From assembly GCF_018070565.1 (NCBI RefSeq), contig NZ_JAGPXL010000008.1, forward strand, positions 186,001 through 250,000: DNA of 64,000 bases, read 5' to 3'. The translations under genes and the position numbers were made by a program. This stretch comes from Streptomyces sp. B93. GTDB taxonomy: Bacteria > Actinomycetota > Actinomycetes > Streptomycetales > Streptomycetaceae. The notes beneath the pieces were generated by a model. The model was not told the origin of the DNA. It was given only the letters and a program-made list of their open reading frames with translations, and did no database searches. Below, piece by piece: positions 18,123 through 26,990 of this stretch (the first letter of the stretch is position 1; each line of letters begins with the position of its first letter).

Positions 18123-18218
18123 TGACGGGCAGATGCCCCGCCCCCCACATCGGGCATTACGGTGGGCCCTGCCGCCCCCGGCGCCGCCCCGCGCCCCGTA
18201 CCGGAGACCCGATACCCG

Positions 18219-19934
18219 ATGCCCGCCGCCCACACCACCACGCAGGCCCAGCAGGCCCAGGAGGCCCAGCAGGCCCAGGCCGCCCGGGAAGCCGCCGCAC
18301 CGACCGCACCGACCGAGGCGGTCACTCCGCTGATCCGGGGAATCGCCGTACTGCAACGCCTCACCGAAGCCGACGGCACACTCACCCCCAGCGAACTGGA
18401 ACGAGCCACCGGCCTCGCCCGCTCCACGGTCGACCGCGTCACGGCGACCCTGGCCCGCATGGGGTACGTCCGCCAGGACGGCCGCGATGTGACACTCGCC
18501 CCCCGCCTGATGGAACTGGGCAACGCCTACCTGGCCGCCCTCCGCCTGCCCACCCTCCTCGGCGCGCACGCCGACGCCCTCGCCGACGAACTCGACGAGT
18601 CGGTGTCCCTGGCGGTCGCCGACGGCGACGGCATCCGCTTCATCCACCAGGCCACGCGCCGCCGGGCGATGTCCCTGAGCTTCCGCATCGGCGACCTGCT
18701 CCCGGCCGAACGCACGGCCCCGGGCCCGCTGTTCGCCACGGAGTGGACGGAGACGGACTGGCAGACATGGCGCACCCGCCGCACGACGGACCCCACGGAC
18801 GCGACGTTCCCCACGCTCCCCCCACGCCCGACCCCGATCCCGGACGAGGATTTCGAGACCCGGGTCCGGGACGCGGCACGCGACGCCCACTCCCTGGACG
18901 ACCAGCTGATCGAACCGGGCCTGGTGGCGCTGGCGGCCCCGGTACGCGACCCGCACACGTCCCGCATCGCCTGCGTGGCGAGCATCGTCAGCCACACCAG
19001 CCGCCACTCGGCGACGAACCTGCGCGACACCCTGCTCCCCCGCCTCCGCAGGGCGGTGGCATCCATGGAGGCCGAACTCCGCACGGCCCCACCCCCCGAA
19101 CCGGGCCCACCCCCCTCAGACCTGGCACTGTGGACAGGCGCGTCAAAGCAACAACTGGGCCGTGAATTCATCGAATCCCTGGCCAGAGGCCTGACCGTCC
19201 TCACCGCGTTCGGCGAGGGCCGCGCCGAGCTGACCCTCACGGAGGTCGCCAAGGCCACGGGCCTGGCCCGCGCGACGGCCCGCCGCGCCCTGATCACCTA
19301 CGAACACCTGGGCCTGGCCACGCAAACCCCCCACCGCACGTTCACTCTCACCCCCCGAGCCCTCTCCCTCGGCTTCCCACCCCTCTCCCGCACCACACTC
19401 GCGGACATCGCGTCCCCCCACCTGGCCGCCCTGACCCAGGCCATCCACGAATCGTCGTCCCTAGCCGTCCTCACCCCCGACGCCCGCGAGATCCAGTACA
19501 CGGCCAGGGTGGCCACGACACGCATCATGAGCGTCAACATCACCCTCGGCACCCGCTTCCCGGCGTACGCCACGTCCATGGGCAGAGTCCTCCTGGCAGA
19601 CGCCCGCACCCCCCTGGACCTGGGCCCGCTCCCCCCACTGACCCCCCACACGATCACGGACCCCGAGCGCCTGACAGCCACCCTCACCACCATCCGCGCC
19701 CAGGGCTACGCCTTGGTCGACGAGGAACTGGAAGAAGGCCTGCGCTCCATCGCCGTCCCCATCCGCGACCGCACGGGCCGAGCCGTCGCCGCGATCAACG
19801 TCGCCACCCACGCGGCCCGCCGCACCGTCACCGACTGCGTGACGGACATCCTCCCCCACCTCTCCACCACCGCCTCAGCCATCGAGACCGACCTCCACGT
19901 CGCCTCCCACTTCACCCGCCTCCCCCTGACCTGA
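18219..19934 (+). CDS. Tandem-domain IclR family regulator
   Basis: A 571-residue protein with two complete IclR units. The first has a winged helix at about residues 40-105 (IRGIAVLQRLTEADGTLTPSELERATGLARSTVDRVTATLARMGYV) and an effector domain to about 290. The second has a helix at about 310-370 (ESLARGLTVLTAFGEGRAELTLTEVAKATGLARATARRALITYEHLGL) and an effector domain ending near 560. The second half resembles PcaR/PobR regulators of aromatic catabolism (SSLAVLTPDAREIQYTARV, ATSMGRVLLA, EEGLRSIAVPIRDRTG). No catabolic genes are nearby. Start ATG 18219 is preferred over an upstream GTG-like extension. Confidence 0.85.
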   Translation: MPAAHTTTQAQQAQEAQQAQAAREAAAPTAPTEAVTPLIRGIAVLQRLTEADGTLTPSELERATGLARSTVDRVTATLARMGYVRQDGRDVTLAPRLMELGNAYLAALRLPTLLGAHADALADELDESVSLAVADGDGIRFIHQATRRRAMSLSFRIGDLLPAERTAPGPLFATEWTETDWQTWRTRRTTDPTDATFPTLPPRPTPIPDEDFETRVRDAARDAHSLDDQLIEPGLVALAAPVRDPHTSRIACVASIVSHTSRHSATNLRDTLLPRLRRAVASMEAELRTAPPPEPGPPPSDLALWTGASKQQLGREFIESLARGLTVLTAFGEGRAELTLTEVAKATGLARATARRALITYEHLGLATQTPHRTFTLTPRALSLGFPPLSRTTLADIASPHLAALTQAIHESSSLAVLTPDAREIQYTARVATTRIMSVNITLGTRFPAYATSMGRVLLADARTPLDLGPLPPLTPHTITDPERLTATLTTIRAQGYALVDEELEEGLRSIAVPIRDRTGRAVAAINVATHAARRTVTDCVTDILPHLSTTASAIETDLHVASHFTRLPLT

Positions 19935-19992
19935 CCCCCACACCCCGCCTCCCATCCGCTAACCTTGTGACGCCGCCCGCACAGGCGGCACC

Positions 19993-20068
19993 GCCTTCGT
20001 AGCTCAGGGGATAGAGCACCGCTCTCCTAAAGCGGGTGTCGCAGGTTCGAATCCTGCCGGGGGCACCA
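19993..20068 (+). tRNA. tRNA-Arg (anticodon CCT), CCA encoded
   Basis: A full cloverleaf can be drawn. The acceptor GCCTTCG pairs with CGGGGGC through two G-U pairs, D stem is GCTC/GAGC, and the anticodon stem CCGCT/AGCGG holds loop CTCCTAA with CCT as anticodon. The T stem GCAGG/CCTGC holds TTCGAAT, followed by A and CCA. The weak 5' acceptor half beside a C/G-rich 3' half may reflect replacement of one half by integration of the neighbouring element. Confidence 0.95.
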
Positions 20069-21833
20069 GATTAGACACATTCAAACCTTCGACACCCCGA
20101 ATGGGGGCCGAAGGCCCATGACCCCCGGTCGCACGTAGTGCACCGGGGGTTTTGCCGTGCGCCGCGCCGCTGGGGCCCTGCTCCAGCGGCGCGGCCAAGG
20201 TGGCTAGTCCACTGGCCCGATCAGCCTGCATGGCCCTCCCAGCCTCGCGTACGTCCCCGTTCAGCAGGACGTCGAACGGCTCCGCGTACTCGCCGTGAGC
20301 GCTGTCTTCGTCGATCATGAGGTGAGTGAAGAACGCCTGATTGAAGAGCCTGCGCTCCTGGGGCGTTGCAGTCAGGTAGGCAGAGTGACAGTCACTGGCG
20401 AGGTCGAGCGCTGCGGACAGCGTGGATTCGATCTTGTCGGTTTCGGCTGCCGCGGCGCTGAGTCGTTCCTCGATGGCAGCAAGCCGGCTTGAGATGCGCT
20501 CCTGCTCGCTGGCGATCAGGTCCATGGGCATGGCGCCGCTGTAGATGGCCTCGACGAGCTTCTGACGCTGCGCTGTCAGCTTCTTCTTCTCGGCGAGCAT
20601 GTGCCGATGCTCGTCTTCGGCTTCCTTGCGCTGTGCGGCCAGTGCATCGCGCAGGCCCTCTTCGAGCTCCTCTCGCAAGGTTGGGCCGAGCGTCACGGTT
20701 GCCCAGTGGTCTTCCACGAGCCTCTCGACCTTGCTGATGAGCAGCGCCTTGCGCGTGCAGGTCGTTGTCTTCTGGTGTCTCCCCAGGCACACGAAGTACG
20801 GGTAGATGGTGCCGTGTCGGTTCTTGGCGTTGGTGATCACCAGTCGGCTGCCGCAGCTACCGCAGAAGACGCTCGACTTGAGGTAGTGCCTATGCTCGCG
20901 CTGCTTCTCGCCGACGAGGTGGGAAGCGAGTACGTCCTGGACCTTCTGCCAGGTGACCGAATCGGTGAGATGTGGATGGTTACCCGGATGAGCAACACCT
21001 CGGTAGATCACTTCACCCTTGTAGTACGGGTTGGTCAGGATGCCGTGAAGGACGTTCGGCCGGACCGGGCGAGCGGGCTGCTTCGGCGTCTGCCGAGTGG
21101 TCAGCCCACGCAGTTCCAGCTCATCGGCCATTGAGCGTAGGGTCCACTCCCCTGTTGCGTACGCAAGGAACGCCCAGGCGATCAGCTCGGCGCGCTCCGG
21201 GTCGATTTCGACGGTGCGCTCCTCACGGCCTTCGGATGTAAGTCGGCCGACGTTGCGGTACCCGAGCGGCGCCCGTCCCGGGGTGCCTCCAGCTTTGGCC
21301 TTCTGCGACATGCCCTTGTGCACTTCGGTGGCCAGGTTGCGGGAGTAGAACTCCGCGATCGAGGACATGATGCCGTGCAGAAGCATCCCGGACGGCGTCT
21401 CGTCGATGTTCTCGGTTGCCGACACCAGCATCGCCCCGGCCTTCTTGATGGCCATGGTGATTTCGACGTCGTCCATGCGGTTCCTGGCCAACCGGTCGAC
21501 CTTGTGCACGATGACAAAGTCCACGCGCGTGTTGGCCAAGTACTCCAGCATTCGCTTCAAGTTGGGGCGGTCGGCTGACTTCGCCGACTCCCCAGCATCG
21601 ATGAAATCCTCGATGATGATCGCACCGAGACTTTCTGCCTTGCGTCGCAGTGCTTCACGCTGGGCCGGGATCGAGAACCCCTCGGCTTGTCCACCTTTCT
21701 GGGCCTGCTCTTTGGTTGACACCCGAAGATAAATTACAGCCAGCTTGCTTGCTTCCACGCCCTCCGGGCGCATCATTGACCAGTCCATTCCGCCTGCAAT
21801 TTCCTTTCTTTCTTGGTTACTTACTACTTCCAT
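20004..21833 (-). CDS. Large serine recombinase (integrase) of the integrated element
   Basis: A 609-residue recombinase that should insert and excise the element. The catalytic domain holds YLRVSTKEQ (nucleophile Ser39) and VDFVIVHKVDRLARNRMDD. The Recombinase domain follows (GYRNVGRLTSEGRE, LHGILTNPYYKGEVIYRG). A zinc ribbon has CGSCGSRL and FVCLGRHQKTTTC, then a coiled coil of about residues 395-470. GGAGG precedes the ATG. The last residues (NLVPPAGFEPATPALGERCSIP) are simply the tRNA-Arg gene read backwards, and the stop lies in the tRNA D arm. The reading frame therefore crosses the insertion junction, and its C terminus must differ in the excised form. Confidence 0.93.
   Translation of the reverse strand: MEVVSNQERKEIAGGMDWSMMRPEGVEASKLAVIYLRVSTKEQAQKGGQAEGFSIPAQREALRRKAESLGAIIIEDFIDAGESAKSADRPNLKRMLEYLANTRVDFVIVHKVDRLARNRMDDVEITMAIKKAGAMLVSATENIDETPSGMLLHGIMSSIAEFYSRNLATEVHKGMSQKAKAGGTPGRAPLGYRNVGRLTSEGREERTVEIDPERAELIAWAFLAYATGEWTLRSMADELELRGLTTRQTPKQPARPVRPNVLHGILTNPYYKGEVIYRGVAHPGNHPHLTDSVTWQKVQDVLASHLVGEKQREHRHYLKSSVFCGSCGSRLVITNAKNRHGTIYPYFVCLGRHQKTTTCTRKALLISKVERLVEDHWATVTLGPTLREELEEGLRDALAAQRKEAEDEHRHMLAEKKKLTAQRQKLVEAIYSGAMPMDLIASEQERISSRLAAIEERLSAAAAETDKIESTLSAALDLASDCHSAYLTATPQERRLFNQAFFTHLMIDEDSAHGEYAEPFDVLLNGDVREAGRAMQADRASGLATLAAPLEQGPSGAAHGKTPGALRATGGHGPSAPIRGVEGLNVSNLVPPAGFEPATPALGERCSIP
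20121..20153 (+). terminator. Intrinsic terminator downstream of tRNA-Arg
   Basis: ACCCCCGGT-C-GCAC-GTA-GTGC-ACCGGGGGT followed by TTT: a 13-bp stem with one bulge and a T-run on the plus strand. It lies inside the 3' part of the recombinase coding frame on the other strand. Confidence 0.85.
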
Positions 21834-21895
21834 TCTACCTCCGTTATTGCTAATTACGTACAGTGACTTTACGATTACTGGCCGGGTGGGGCCGT

Positions 21896-22759
21896 TTAGG
21901 CGCCACCCTTGGCCACGAACCTGGAAAATCTGTCTTTCGTGACCACTCGGAACATGCCCGTAGCGAACGACTCGCGTGTAGCGGACTCCGTTTCCAAAGC
22001 CGCTTCAATAGTCCCCTTGCGTCGTTCGTCCGGTACCACGAAGGCCACCACCGGGAAAACCTGGTGCTCACTCTGGTGGGCACCCGTGGCTGCATACTGC
22101 TGGTAAGTCATGGCCTTGCGGACAATGACTGGAGTGTGCTCAGTGCCGAGGTCTGTCTCAAGAAACCAGTGGTCCTCAAAGTCTCCGCCGGCGGTAATGG
22201 CGAACAAGTCCGGCTTGAGCCACTGCTTAGCCCCATGTGGAGCCAGGAAGGTTCGCCAGCAGTCCGGCTCACTTTCCAGGCTGGTTACCTCAATAGAGCC
22301 AGTGTCCGCCAGCTCGTGAAGCTCTACCGCTAGCTCGGCCGTAGCAATAGTGTGGAACGTGAAAGCCGCCGCTGGCTCCAGATAACGACGACGCTTTCCT
22401 TCGTTGTTGCCTTGACGAATCAGGCGGTCACCAGCACTAGTCAATTGCCAAATTACACCGGTCGAGCCAGCCCGGACACCGCCAATACGGCGGTGCAGCC
22501 TGGCAACCAAGTCATGCGACTCCAACCGCGAGAGCACGCGCATGGTGGCCACCGAGGCAGCCGCTTCGGTGGCATGCCGCTTGGGCTTCGATCCTTCCTC
22601 TGCAATGCCCCGCGGTGCGTTCTGACCGCCACTCGGAAAGTGCAGCCGCCGAATCAGGGCGGTGGTCAGCAGCCGGAATTTTCGCAGCGATCCCAGAATG
22701 CCAAGGTCACGCTCCGAGAGCGTTGACTTCACACAAGTTATATCCTTCTTCTTTTCCAT
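21896..22759 (-). CDS. Replication-relaxation family protein
   Basis: A 287-residue protein starting at an ATG preceded by GGGAGG. The N-terminal winged-helix region STLSERDLGILGSLRKFRLLTTALIRRLHF, followed by a central segment with DLVARLHRRIGGVRAGSTGVIWQLTSAG, is the signature of the Replic_Relax family. The C-terminal part (KPDLFAITAGGDFEDHWFLETDLGTEHTPVIVRKAMTYQQY) resembles its nuclease-like fold. Members occur on integrative elements and plasmids, where they are thought to initiate DNA transfer or replication. The neighbouring ATPase and integrase fit that role. Confidence 0.8.
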   Translation of the reverse strand: MEKKKDITCVKSTLSERDLGILGSLRKFRLLTTALIRRLHFPSGGQNAPRGIAEEGSKPKRHATEAAASVATMRVLSRLESHDLVARLHRRIGGVRAGSTGVIWQLTSAGDRLIRQGNNEGKRRRYLEPAAAFTFHTIATAELAVELHELADTGSIEVTSLESEPDCWRTFLAPHGAKQWLKPDLFAITAGGDFEDHWFLETDLGTEHTPVIVRKAMTYQQYAATGAHQSEHQVFPVVAFVVPDERRKGTIEAALETESATRESFATGMFRVVTKDRFSRFVAKGGA

Positions 22760-23008
22760 GTTCTTTCCTCCCTTCCAAAATCTTCGATGAGATCTTGGGC
22801 TTGTTTGTATACATGTGGACGAAGTAGCGAGAGGGGCAGCCGGGACGGTGAAGATGACCAAGCGAAGCGGGTCAGTCCCTTCCCGCCTCGCGCCCGAACA
22901 GCCGCCTGAGCTGGGCAAACCCCTCAGCTACCTCCGTCGCGAACCTAGTAGCGAAGACAGCACCGGTGACACGGTCTAGACAGCGTTTCCCGTGCGTTGG
23001 CCGAGCGA

Positions 23009-25183
23009 TCATTGGGTGTCTCTCCGCCGCCTTCGACCAATCGTGGTCGGCGCCTCTGCTGCGGAGGATTCCTCCGAGCTAGCCGTTTCCGAGTTCTCAG
23101 GTTTCGGCTCTGCTGGGCTGCCGTAGTTGGCTCGGCTTACTGCCCGCACGGCCTCAGCGTCTGCCGTAACCGGTGGTGGCGGCAGAGTCTTGACCAACGC
23201 CCAACCAGAAGGCGCTCCGTCTGCTACGAGATTGGAATAGGCGTGGAATCTGGGCAAGGTCATGAAGTCTTCGGCTTCCAGCCCTGAGGCCAGTTTCGCC
23301 ATATCCCGAGCGTCGTCATACTCGCTGGCAAAGACAATCTTGCTACGAGCATTGACGTCGACTGCGGTTCGTAGAGACACCGGGAACTGGTCGCGGAACT
23401 GCGCGGCCAAGAACCAGCCTACTGACAGCGAGCGCGAAACCGCCAAGGCGTCGGCCAGCGACATGGGCAGGTGCAGAAAGCGAGGGGCCTCATCGACGTA
23501 TACCGTGCCCGGTCGCTCACTGGCGTACGGCTCATTGGCTCGTTCCTGAGTGGCTTGCCAAATCTCGGCAATGACCAGGCTGCCGAGCAGTGAAGCCGTC
23601 CCCGGCCCAATAAGCCCCTCGTTGAGGGGCACCAACAAGACCTTTTTGTCCCGAAAGACATTACGCAGCCGGAAGTGCCCCTCTCGCTGATCCAACATCT
23701 TGACCATGGCCGGTCGTAGCAGGAATTGGCGGAGCTTGTTCATGGGGGCGGCAATAATGTTGGCTTGAGCCGCTGGCGACTGACTCTCGTACCAGGCCCA
23801 AAACTGAGCCAAGCCGACATCGCTCTGTATCCAGCCCACATACTCACGTCGGAAGCCAGCGTCAGTCAGCAAGCGCGGCAAATCCACCAAGGTCGCTGGA
23901 TTCTTCGGGCTGCTACCTCGCGCCAAGGTGCGCAGTGACGCCGAGAAAATGTCGGCCGTCCTCGGTCCCCAGCCATCCGAGAAGACGTTCTCGAAGACCG
24001 ACAAGATGCCATCGACTACCACGTCGGGATCGCGGCCAGCTACGTCCAACGGGTTGAAGCCAACCGGCGTCTCATCGGCAGCATTGAGCTCGACCACGTC
24101 GTTCACCCGGTGCTCTGGCATTCGCGCCAAGATGTCGTCAATGAGCTGCTGCTTGGGATCGAGAACAACCACCGGACGACCCGCCTCGATATCCGCCAAG
24201 ATGAGGTGGAGCAAGGCTGTCGTCTTGCCTGAGCCGCTCGGCCCATAAGCGATGCCGTGGAAGGTCTGGTCCTTTGGTGATATGCCGAGTAGGCGGTCAT
24301 CTCCTGGCGCCGCGCTCCGGGCGAACACTCGCGGTCCACGGTGGACGTGAGCCGCCGCGCGCAGCACTCGCGGATGCAGCGGGTTGCCGGGCAAGTCGCC
24401 CTCGCCGAGCGGCCAGCCGAGTAGGCCGACCAGCTCAGAGACGCCGAGCGTCAAGGGCCACAACCAGGGCAGACGGACGTCGTTCAGGCGGTCGGCAGCT
24501 TCCCGAACGAGGTCAATCTTCACGCCCGCGCCCTGGGCGACGGTCACCGCACTGAGCAGGCTCAGGATTCGGCTTCGGCGCCGGCGCGCTGGTCCGGCTA
24601 CACCGAGCCGGATGGTGGCCGCGAACCCGGCTTGCCCCTGCCGCTCCTTGAGTCGAGCCCGGGTGTCGGTACTGGCCGGGACTTCGCCCATTACCAGCTT
24701 CTGAACCAAGGACGCTCCGGGGTCCGGAACATCCTTGGTCATGGTCCGGGGCTCTCGCCGCGGACCCAAGATGATCTGCACCGCCAGGGCTTCGTCGTCC
24801 TTGAGCGGCACCGTCAAGGCGGACAGCAACGCCCGCGAGGTGGCCTCGGCGACGTCGCTACGTAGCGGCATCCCTGCCGGGCGAAGCCGCAAGCGTCCGG
24901 CCACCTCGACCCGAGGCCGAGCCGGAGGTCGTCCGTTGTCGGACTGCACGAGCTGAGAACCTGGTAGGAAGTCGGTGAACAGGCGTCGCAATTGGGGTAC
25001 TTCTGCCGAGCGACAACCCAGCAGGTAGCGGACAGAGCCGCGTTCACTGCGGGCTTCCAACACCAGCCGCGAAGTGGTGCGTTCGGCGGCCAGACGGCCC
25101 AGCAGCACCACGACCGATGCCTCGCTGAGCGGTCGGGGCAGGTGTAGCTCCGAGAACAGCAGTTCACTGCTGGGGTTGGCCAT
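23009..25183 (-). CDS. HerA/TraG-type DNA-transfer ATPase
   Basis: A 724-residue P-loop ATPase, probably the motor that pumps the element's DNA. Walker A GPSGSGKTT is near residue 314-322. RPVVVLDPKQQLIDDIL and a Walker B-like GTVYVDEAPRFLHL are present, followed by the ALAVSRSLSVGWFLAAQFRDQFP arginine-finger region typical of type IV coupling/HerA-FtsK proteins. There are no obvious N-terminal membrane helices, unlike VirD4, so membrane attachment may come from the tiny membrane proteins encoded upstream. ATG at 25183 overlaps the previous gene by 20 bases; a long upstream frame is not needed. Confidence 0.8.
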   Translation of the reverse strand: MANPSSELLFSELHLPRPLSEASVVVLLGRLAAERTTSRLVLEARSERGSVRYLLGCRSAEVPQLRRLFTDFLPGSQLVQSDNGRPPARPRVEVAGRLRLRPAGMPLRSDVAEATSRALLSALTVPLKDDEALAVQIILGPRREPRTMTKDVPDPGASLVQKLVMGEVPASTDTRARLKERQGQAGFAATIRLGVAGPARRRRSRILSLLSAVTVAQGAGVKIDLVREAADRLNDVRLPWLWPLTLGVSELVGLLGWPLGEGDLPGNPLHPRVLRAAAHVHRGPRVFARSAAPGDDRLLGISPKDQTFHGIAYGPSGSGKTTALLHLILADIEAGRPVVVLDPKQQLIDDILARMPEHRVNDVVELNAADETPVGFNPLDVAGRDPDVVVDGILSVFENVFSDGWGPRTADIFSASLRTLARGSSPKNPATLVDLPRLLTDAGFRREYVGWIQSDVGLAQFWAWYESQSPAAQANIIAAPMNKLRQFLLRPAMVKMLDQREGHFRLRNVFRDKKVLLVPLNEGLIGPGTASLLGSLVIAEIWQATQERANEPYASERPGTVYVDEAPRFLHLPMSLADALAVSRSLSVGWFLAAQFRDQFPVSLRTAVDVNARSKIVFASEYDDARDMAKLASGLEAEDFMTLPRFHAYSNLVADGAPSGWALVKTLPPPPVTADAEAVRAVSRANYGSPAEPKPENSETASSEESSAAEAPTTIGRRRRRDTQ

Positions 25184-25367
25184 GTCGAGCCTTCCCCTCG
25201 GATTGGTCGTCGCCCTGGTGGGCTTCGGCGGCTTGTTTCTCGACCTCGGCCTGAGCCAAGGCGATGAGCGCCCGGCCCAGTTTGCGTAGATCAATTTCGC
25301 TGTGCTGGATACCCCGCACCACGAACCGGCGCTCGGGCTTGGGACTTCGTTTGCTTCGTTTTGCCAT
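25164..25367 (-). CDS. Small basic protein of the transfer operon
   Basis: A 67-residue protein. It has a basic N terminus (MAKRSKRSPKPERRFVVRG), then a helical LRKLGRALIALAQAEVEKQAAEAHQG and a charged tail. AAGGGAGAT precedes the ATG, and it overlaps the ATPase start by 20 bases, so coupled expression is likely. No family recognised; by position a transfer accessory protein. Confidence 0.7.
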   Translation of the reverse strand: MAKRSKRSPKPERRFVVRGIQHSEIDLRKLGRALIALAQAEVEKQAAEAHQGDDQSEGKARHGQPQQ

Positions 25368-25381
25368 ATATCTCCCTTCTG

Positions 25382-25987
25382 TTACTTCTCTTGATGGTTG
25401 TGGCGCCGATCGCTTGGCACCGGGTAGCCGGGAATGACGATGTCCGAGTCGATCTCGTTGCCCCAGACGAACCAATCCCGGTTGCTCGGTGGGCGGCGTC
25501 GGGCAAAGAGCTCGCAGAACGGACCCTCTGAGATGCGCTCGATGACGGCGTACTGTTCGTCGGGCTTCCGCGAGTGCTCCTGTACCGGCGCATTGATCCA
25601 GGTTGGTTGGCTGCGGAAGCGGATCGACGGCTTCCCGCGGGTGCAGAGCAAGAGGTGCTCCGTGCTGTTCCTGGCGTAGTGGCCCAGTCCGAGCCGGAAC
25701 TTCACCCACGTGATCGGGACTCTGGGCACGTAGCCCCAGGCTTCGGCGACGTCGTAGGCGTCGCGCAGAACCGTGTTGGTTGTCCAGAGAAACAGGAAGC
25801 TGTCCGCTTCGGCGAGGTCGCCCACGGGCATCTCCTTGATGCACTCCAGGCTCATGAGTCGGTAGTGCCTCCCGGCACCTTTGGCGCCCTGCTGGTGCGT
25901 CTCCCAAGGGGGATCCGCCAGGATGGTCCGGAACCGGCGTGGTACGTCCGGCGATCGGCCCTCCTCGATTGTCTGATGGTTTGTCAC
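25382..25987 (-). CDS. MT-A70 family DNA adenine N6-methyltransferase
   Basis: A 201-residue enzyme with the MT-A70 layout: catalytic ILADPPWET (DPPW) near residue 25, then HYRLMSLECIKEMPVGDLAEADSFLFLWTTNTVL, WGYVPRVPITWVKFRLGLGHYARNSTEHLLLCTRGKP and a final NRDWFVWGNE. It should transfer a methyl group from AdoMet to adenine. On a mobile element this most likely modifies the element's own DNA against host restriction. GTG at 25987 is chosen as start, with GGAGG 12 bases upstream; an ATG sixteen codons earlier is less well placed. Confidence 0.88.
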   Translation of the reverse strand: MTNHQTIEEGRSPDVPRRFRTILADPPWETHQQGAKGAGRHYRLMSLECIKEMPVGDLAEADSFLFLWTTNTVLRDAYDVAEAWGYVPRVPITWVKFRLGLGHYARNSTEHLLLCTRGKPSIRFRSQPTWINAPVQEHSRKPDEQYAVIERISEGPFCELFARRRPPSNRDWFVWGNEIDSDIVIPGYPVPSDRRHNHQEK

Positions 25988-26108
25988 GTTCTTTCTTTCC
26001 CTCCTTTCTTCGATGCCCCGATGTACTTTTTGCATCTGGGCACACCTTTAGCTATACAGAAATAGCCTTAAATGAAAAAGATGTTGGTTCGGGCGAAAGA
26101 TCGCACGA

Positions 26109-26136
26109 AGGCACAGGCGAAGAAACGCCTGTGCCT
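26109..26136. terminator. Perfect 11-bp hairpin between the methyltransferase and the small-gene operon
   Basis: AGGCACAGGCG (26109-26119) with CGCCTGTGCCT (26126-26136), loop AAGAAA. The 250 bases around it (25988-26239) hold no gene. Confidence 0.7.
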
Positions 26137-26205
26137 CTCTGTTGGCTCCGCGTTTCTGGTACGCGGGTCTGCAACGAACTTTCTTGTTGTGGAATGGTCT
26201 ACGAG

Positions 26206-26240
26206 GGACCATGACTCGCCCGGATAGCGAGCCATGGTCC
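26206..26240 (-). terminator. Hairpin at the end of the five small-gene operon
   Basis: 13-nt arms GGACCATGACTCG (26206-26218) and CGAGCCATGGTCC (26228-26240), one mismatch, directly at the stop codon of the last small gene. Confidence 0.65.
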
Positions 26241-26425
26241 TACCAACGTCGGCCGCGCCGGTGGAGGATGGCTCCACCAATCCCGCTGAGAATGACCAGT
26301 GGCACGATGATCGGGATTAGGGGAACGAGGAGCTCGTACAGAATTCGTGCTCCGATAGCCACCGCCAACAGCAGGGCCAGAGCGCGGAGCGCGCTCTGAG
26401 CCATACCTTCCCATCCGTTGTTCAT
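26240..26425 (-). CDS. Tiny membrane protein
   Basis: A 61-residue protein with one or two hydrophobic segments (SALRALALLLAVAIGARILYELLVPLIPIIVPLVILSGIGGAIL) and a basic tail HRRGRRW. Its ATG overlaps the stop of the upstream gene (ATGA). No homologue recognised. It is the last of five overlapping tiny genes on the element and a candidate membrane anchor or pore for DNA transfer. Confidence 0.65.
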   Translation of the reverse strand: MNNGWEGMAQSALRALALLLAVAIGARILYELLVPLIPIIVPLVILSGIGGAILHRRGRRW

Positions 26426-26646
26426 GCCGCCCCGGGGCAGTAGTCCTCGTGGGACTGTGGGGTGGCGAACTCGTCAACCCGCCGCAGCTCAGCCAACAGA
26501 CGGCGCTTGGCCGTCTCCCGGCGCACTCGCTCCTCGTCGTAGGCGGCGATGAAGGCCGCCTGAAACGAGTCAGTCAGGACTCGGATGGTCTTTGACTTGA
26601 GCAGCTCCAGCGGTACGGCGACCGCTGTGGTGGGAGTAGTGATCAC
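26422..26646 (-). CDS. Small hypothetical protein
   Basis: A 74-residue, mostly helical protein (SFQAAFIAAYDEERVRRETAKRRLLAELRRVDEF) with no membrane segment. The GTG start overlaps the upstream stop (GTGA), and its own stop overlaps the next ATG. Function unknown; its tight packing shows it is a real member of the operon. Confidence 0.6.
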   Translation of the reverse strand: MITTPTTAVAVPLELLKSKTIRVLTDSFQAAFIAAYDEERVRRETAKRRLLAELRRVDEFATPQSHEDYCPGAA

Positions 26647-26798
26647 TTCTCACTTCCTTTCTCTTGGTTGCGTATGGCCTCGGCGATGTGCTTGACACTC
26701 TCCGCCGTCTTGATGTGAGGGCGGTTCTTGTGCCATTGCCGAACTCGGCCAATGACGTAGGCGACCGCGATAACCGCCACGATTTCCAGACCGCTCAC
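26643..26798 (-). CDS. Tiny single-pass membrane protein
   Basis: A 51-residue protein. An N-terminal hydrophobic helix (LEIVAVIAVAYVIGRV) is followed by a basic/helical cytoplasmic tail (HKNRPHIKTAESVKHIAEAIRNQEKG). GTG at 26798 with GGAGGAG just upstream. Overlaps both neighbours by four bases. Function unknown. Confidence 0.6.
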   Translation of the reverse strand: MSGLEIVAVIAVAYVIGRVRQWHKNRPHIKTAESVKHIAEAIRNQEKGSEK

Positions 26799-26986
26799 GC
26801 GCTCCTCCACAGCGCCGCTCGGCGCATCCGCCTTTCGGCTTCGCGTACCTCGGCGCTGATCTCTTGCTTGGCTTCGGTCTCGATGAGCTGGATGTAGGTC
26901 TGGCGGTCGAGCTCTCGGATGTAGAGCCAGAGCCGATCCAGACCCACACCCAGCAGCACCAGGCACAGCCCGATGAAGGTGGACAT
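26795..26986 (-). CDS. Tiny single-pass membrane protein with helical tail
   Basis: A 63-residue protein. N-terminal helix MSTFIGLCLVLLGVGLDRLWLYI is followed by an amphipathic charged region (IQLIETEAKQEISAEVREAERRMRRAA). ATG at 26986 lies four bases from the preceding stop. Layout resembles the preceding tiny gene: one membrane helix plus a helical cytoplasmic tail. Function unknown. Confidence 0.6.
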   Translation of the reverse strand: MSTFIGLCLVLLGVGLDRLWLYIRELDRQTYIQLIETEAKQEISAEVREAERRMRRAALWRSA

Positions 26987-26990
26987 CTGT

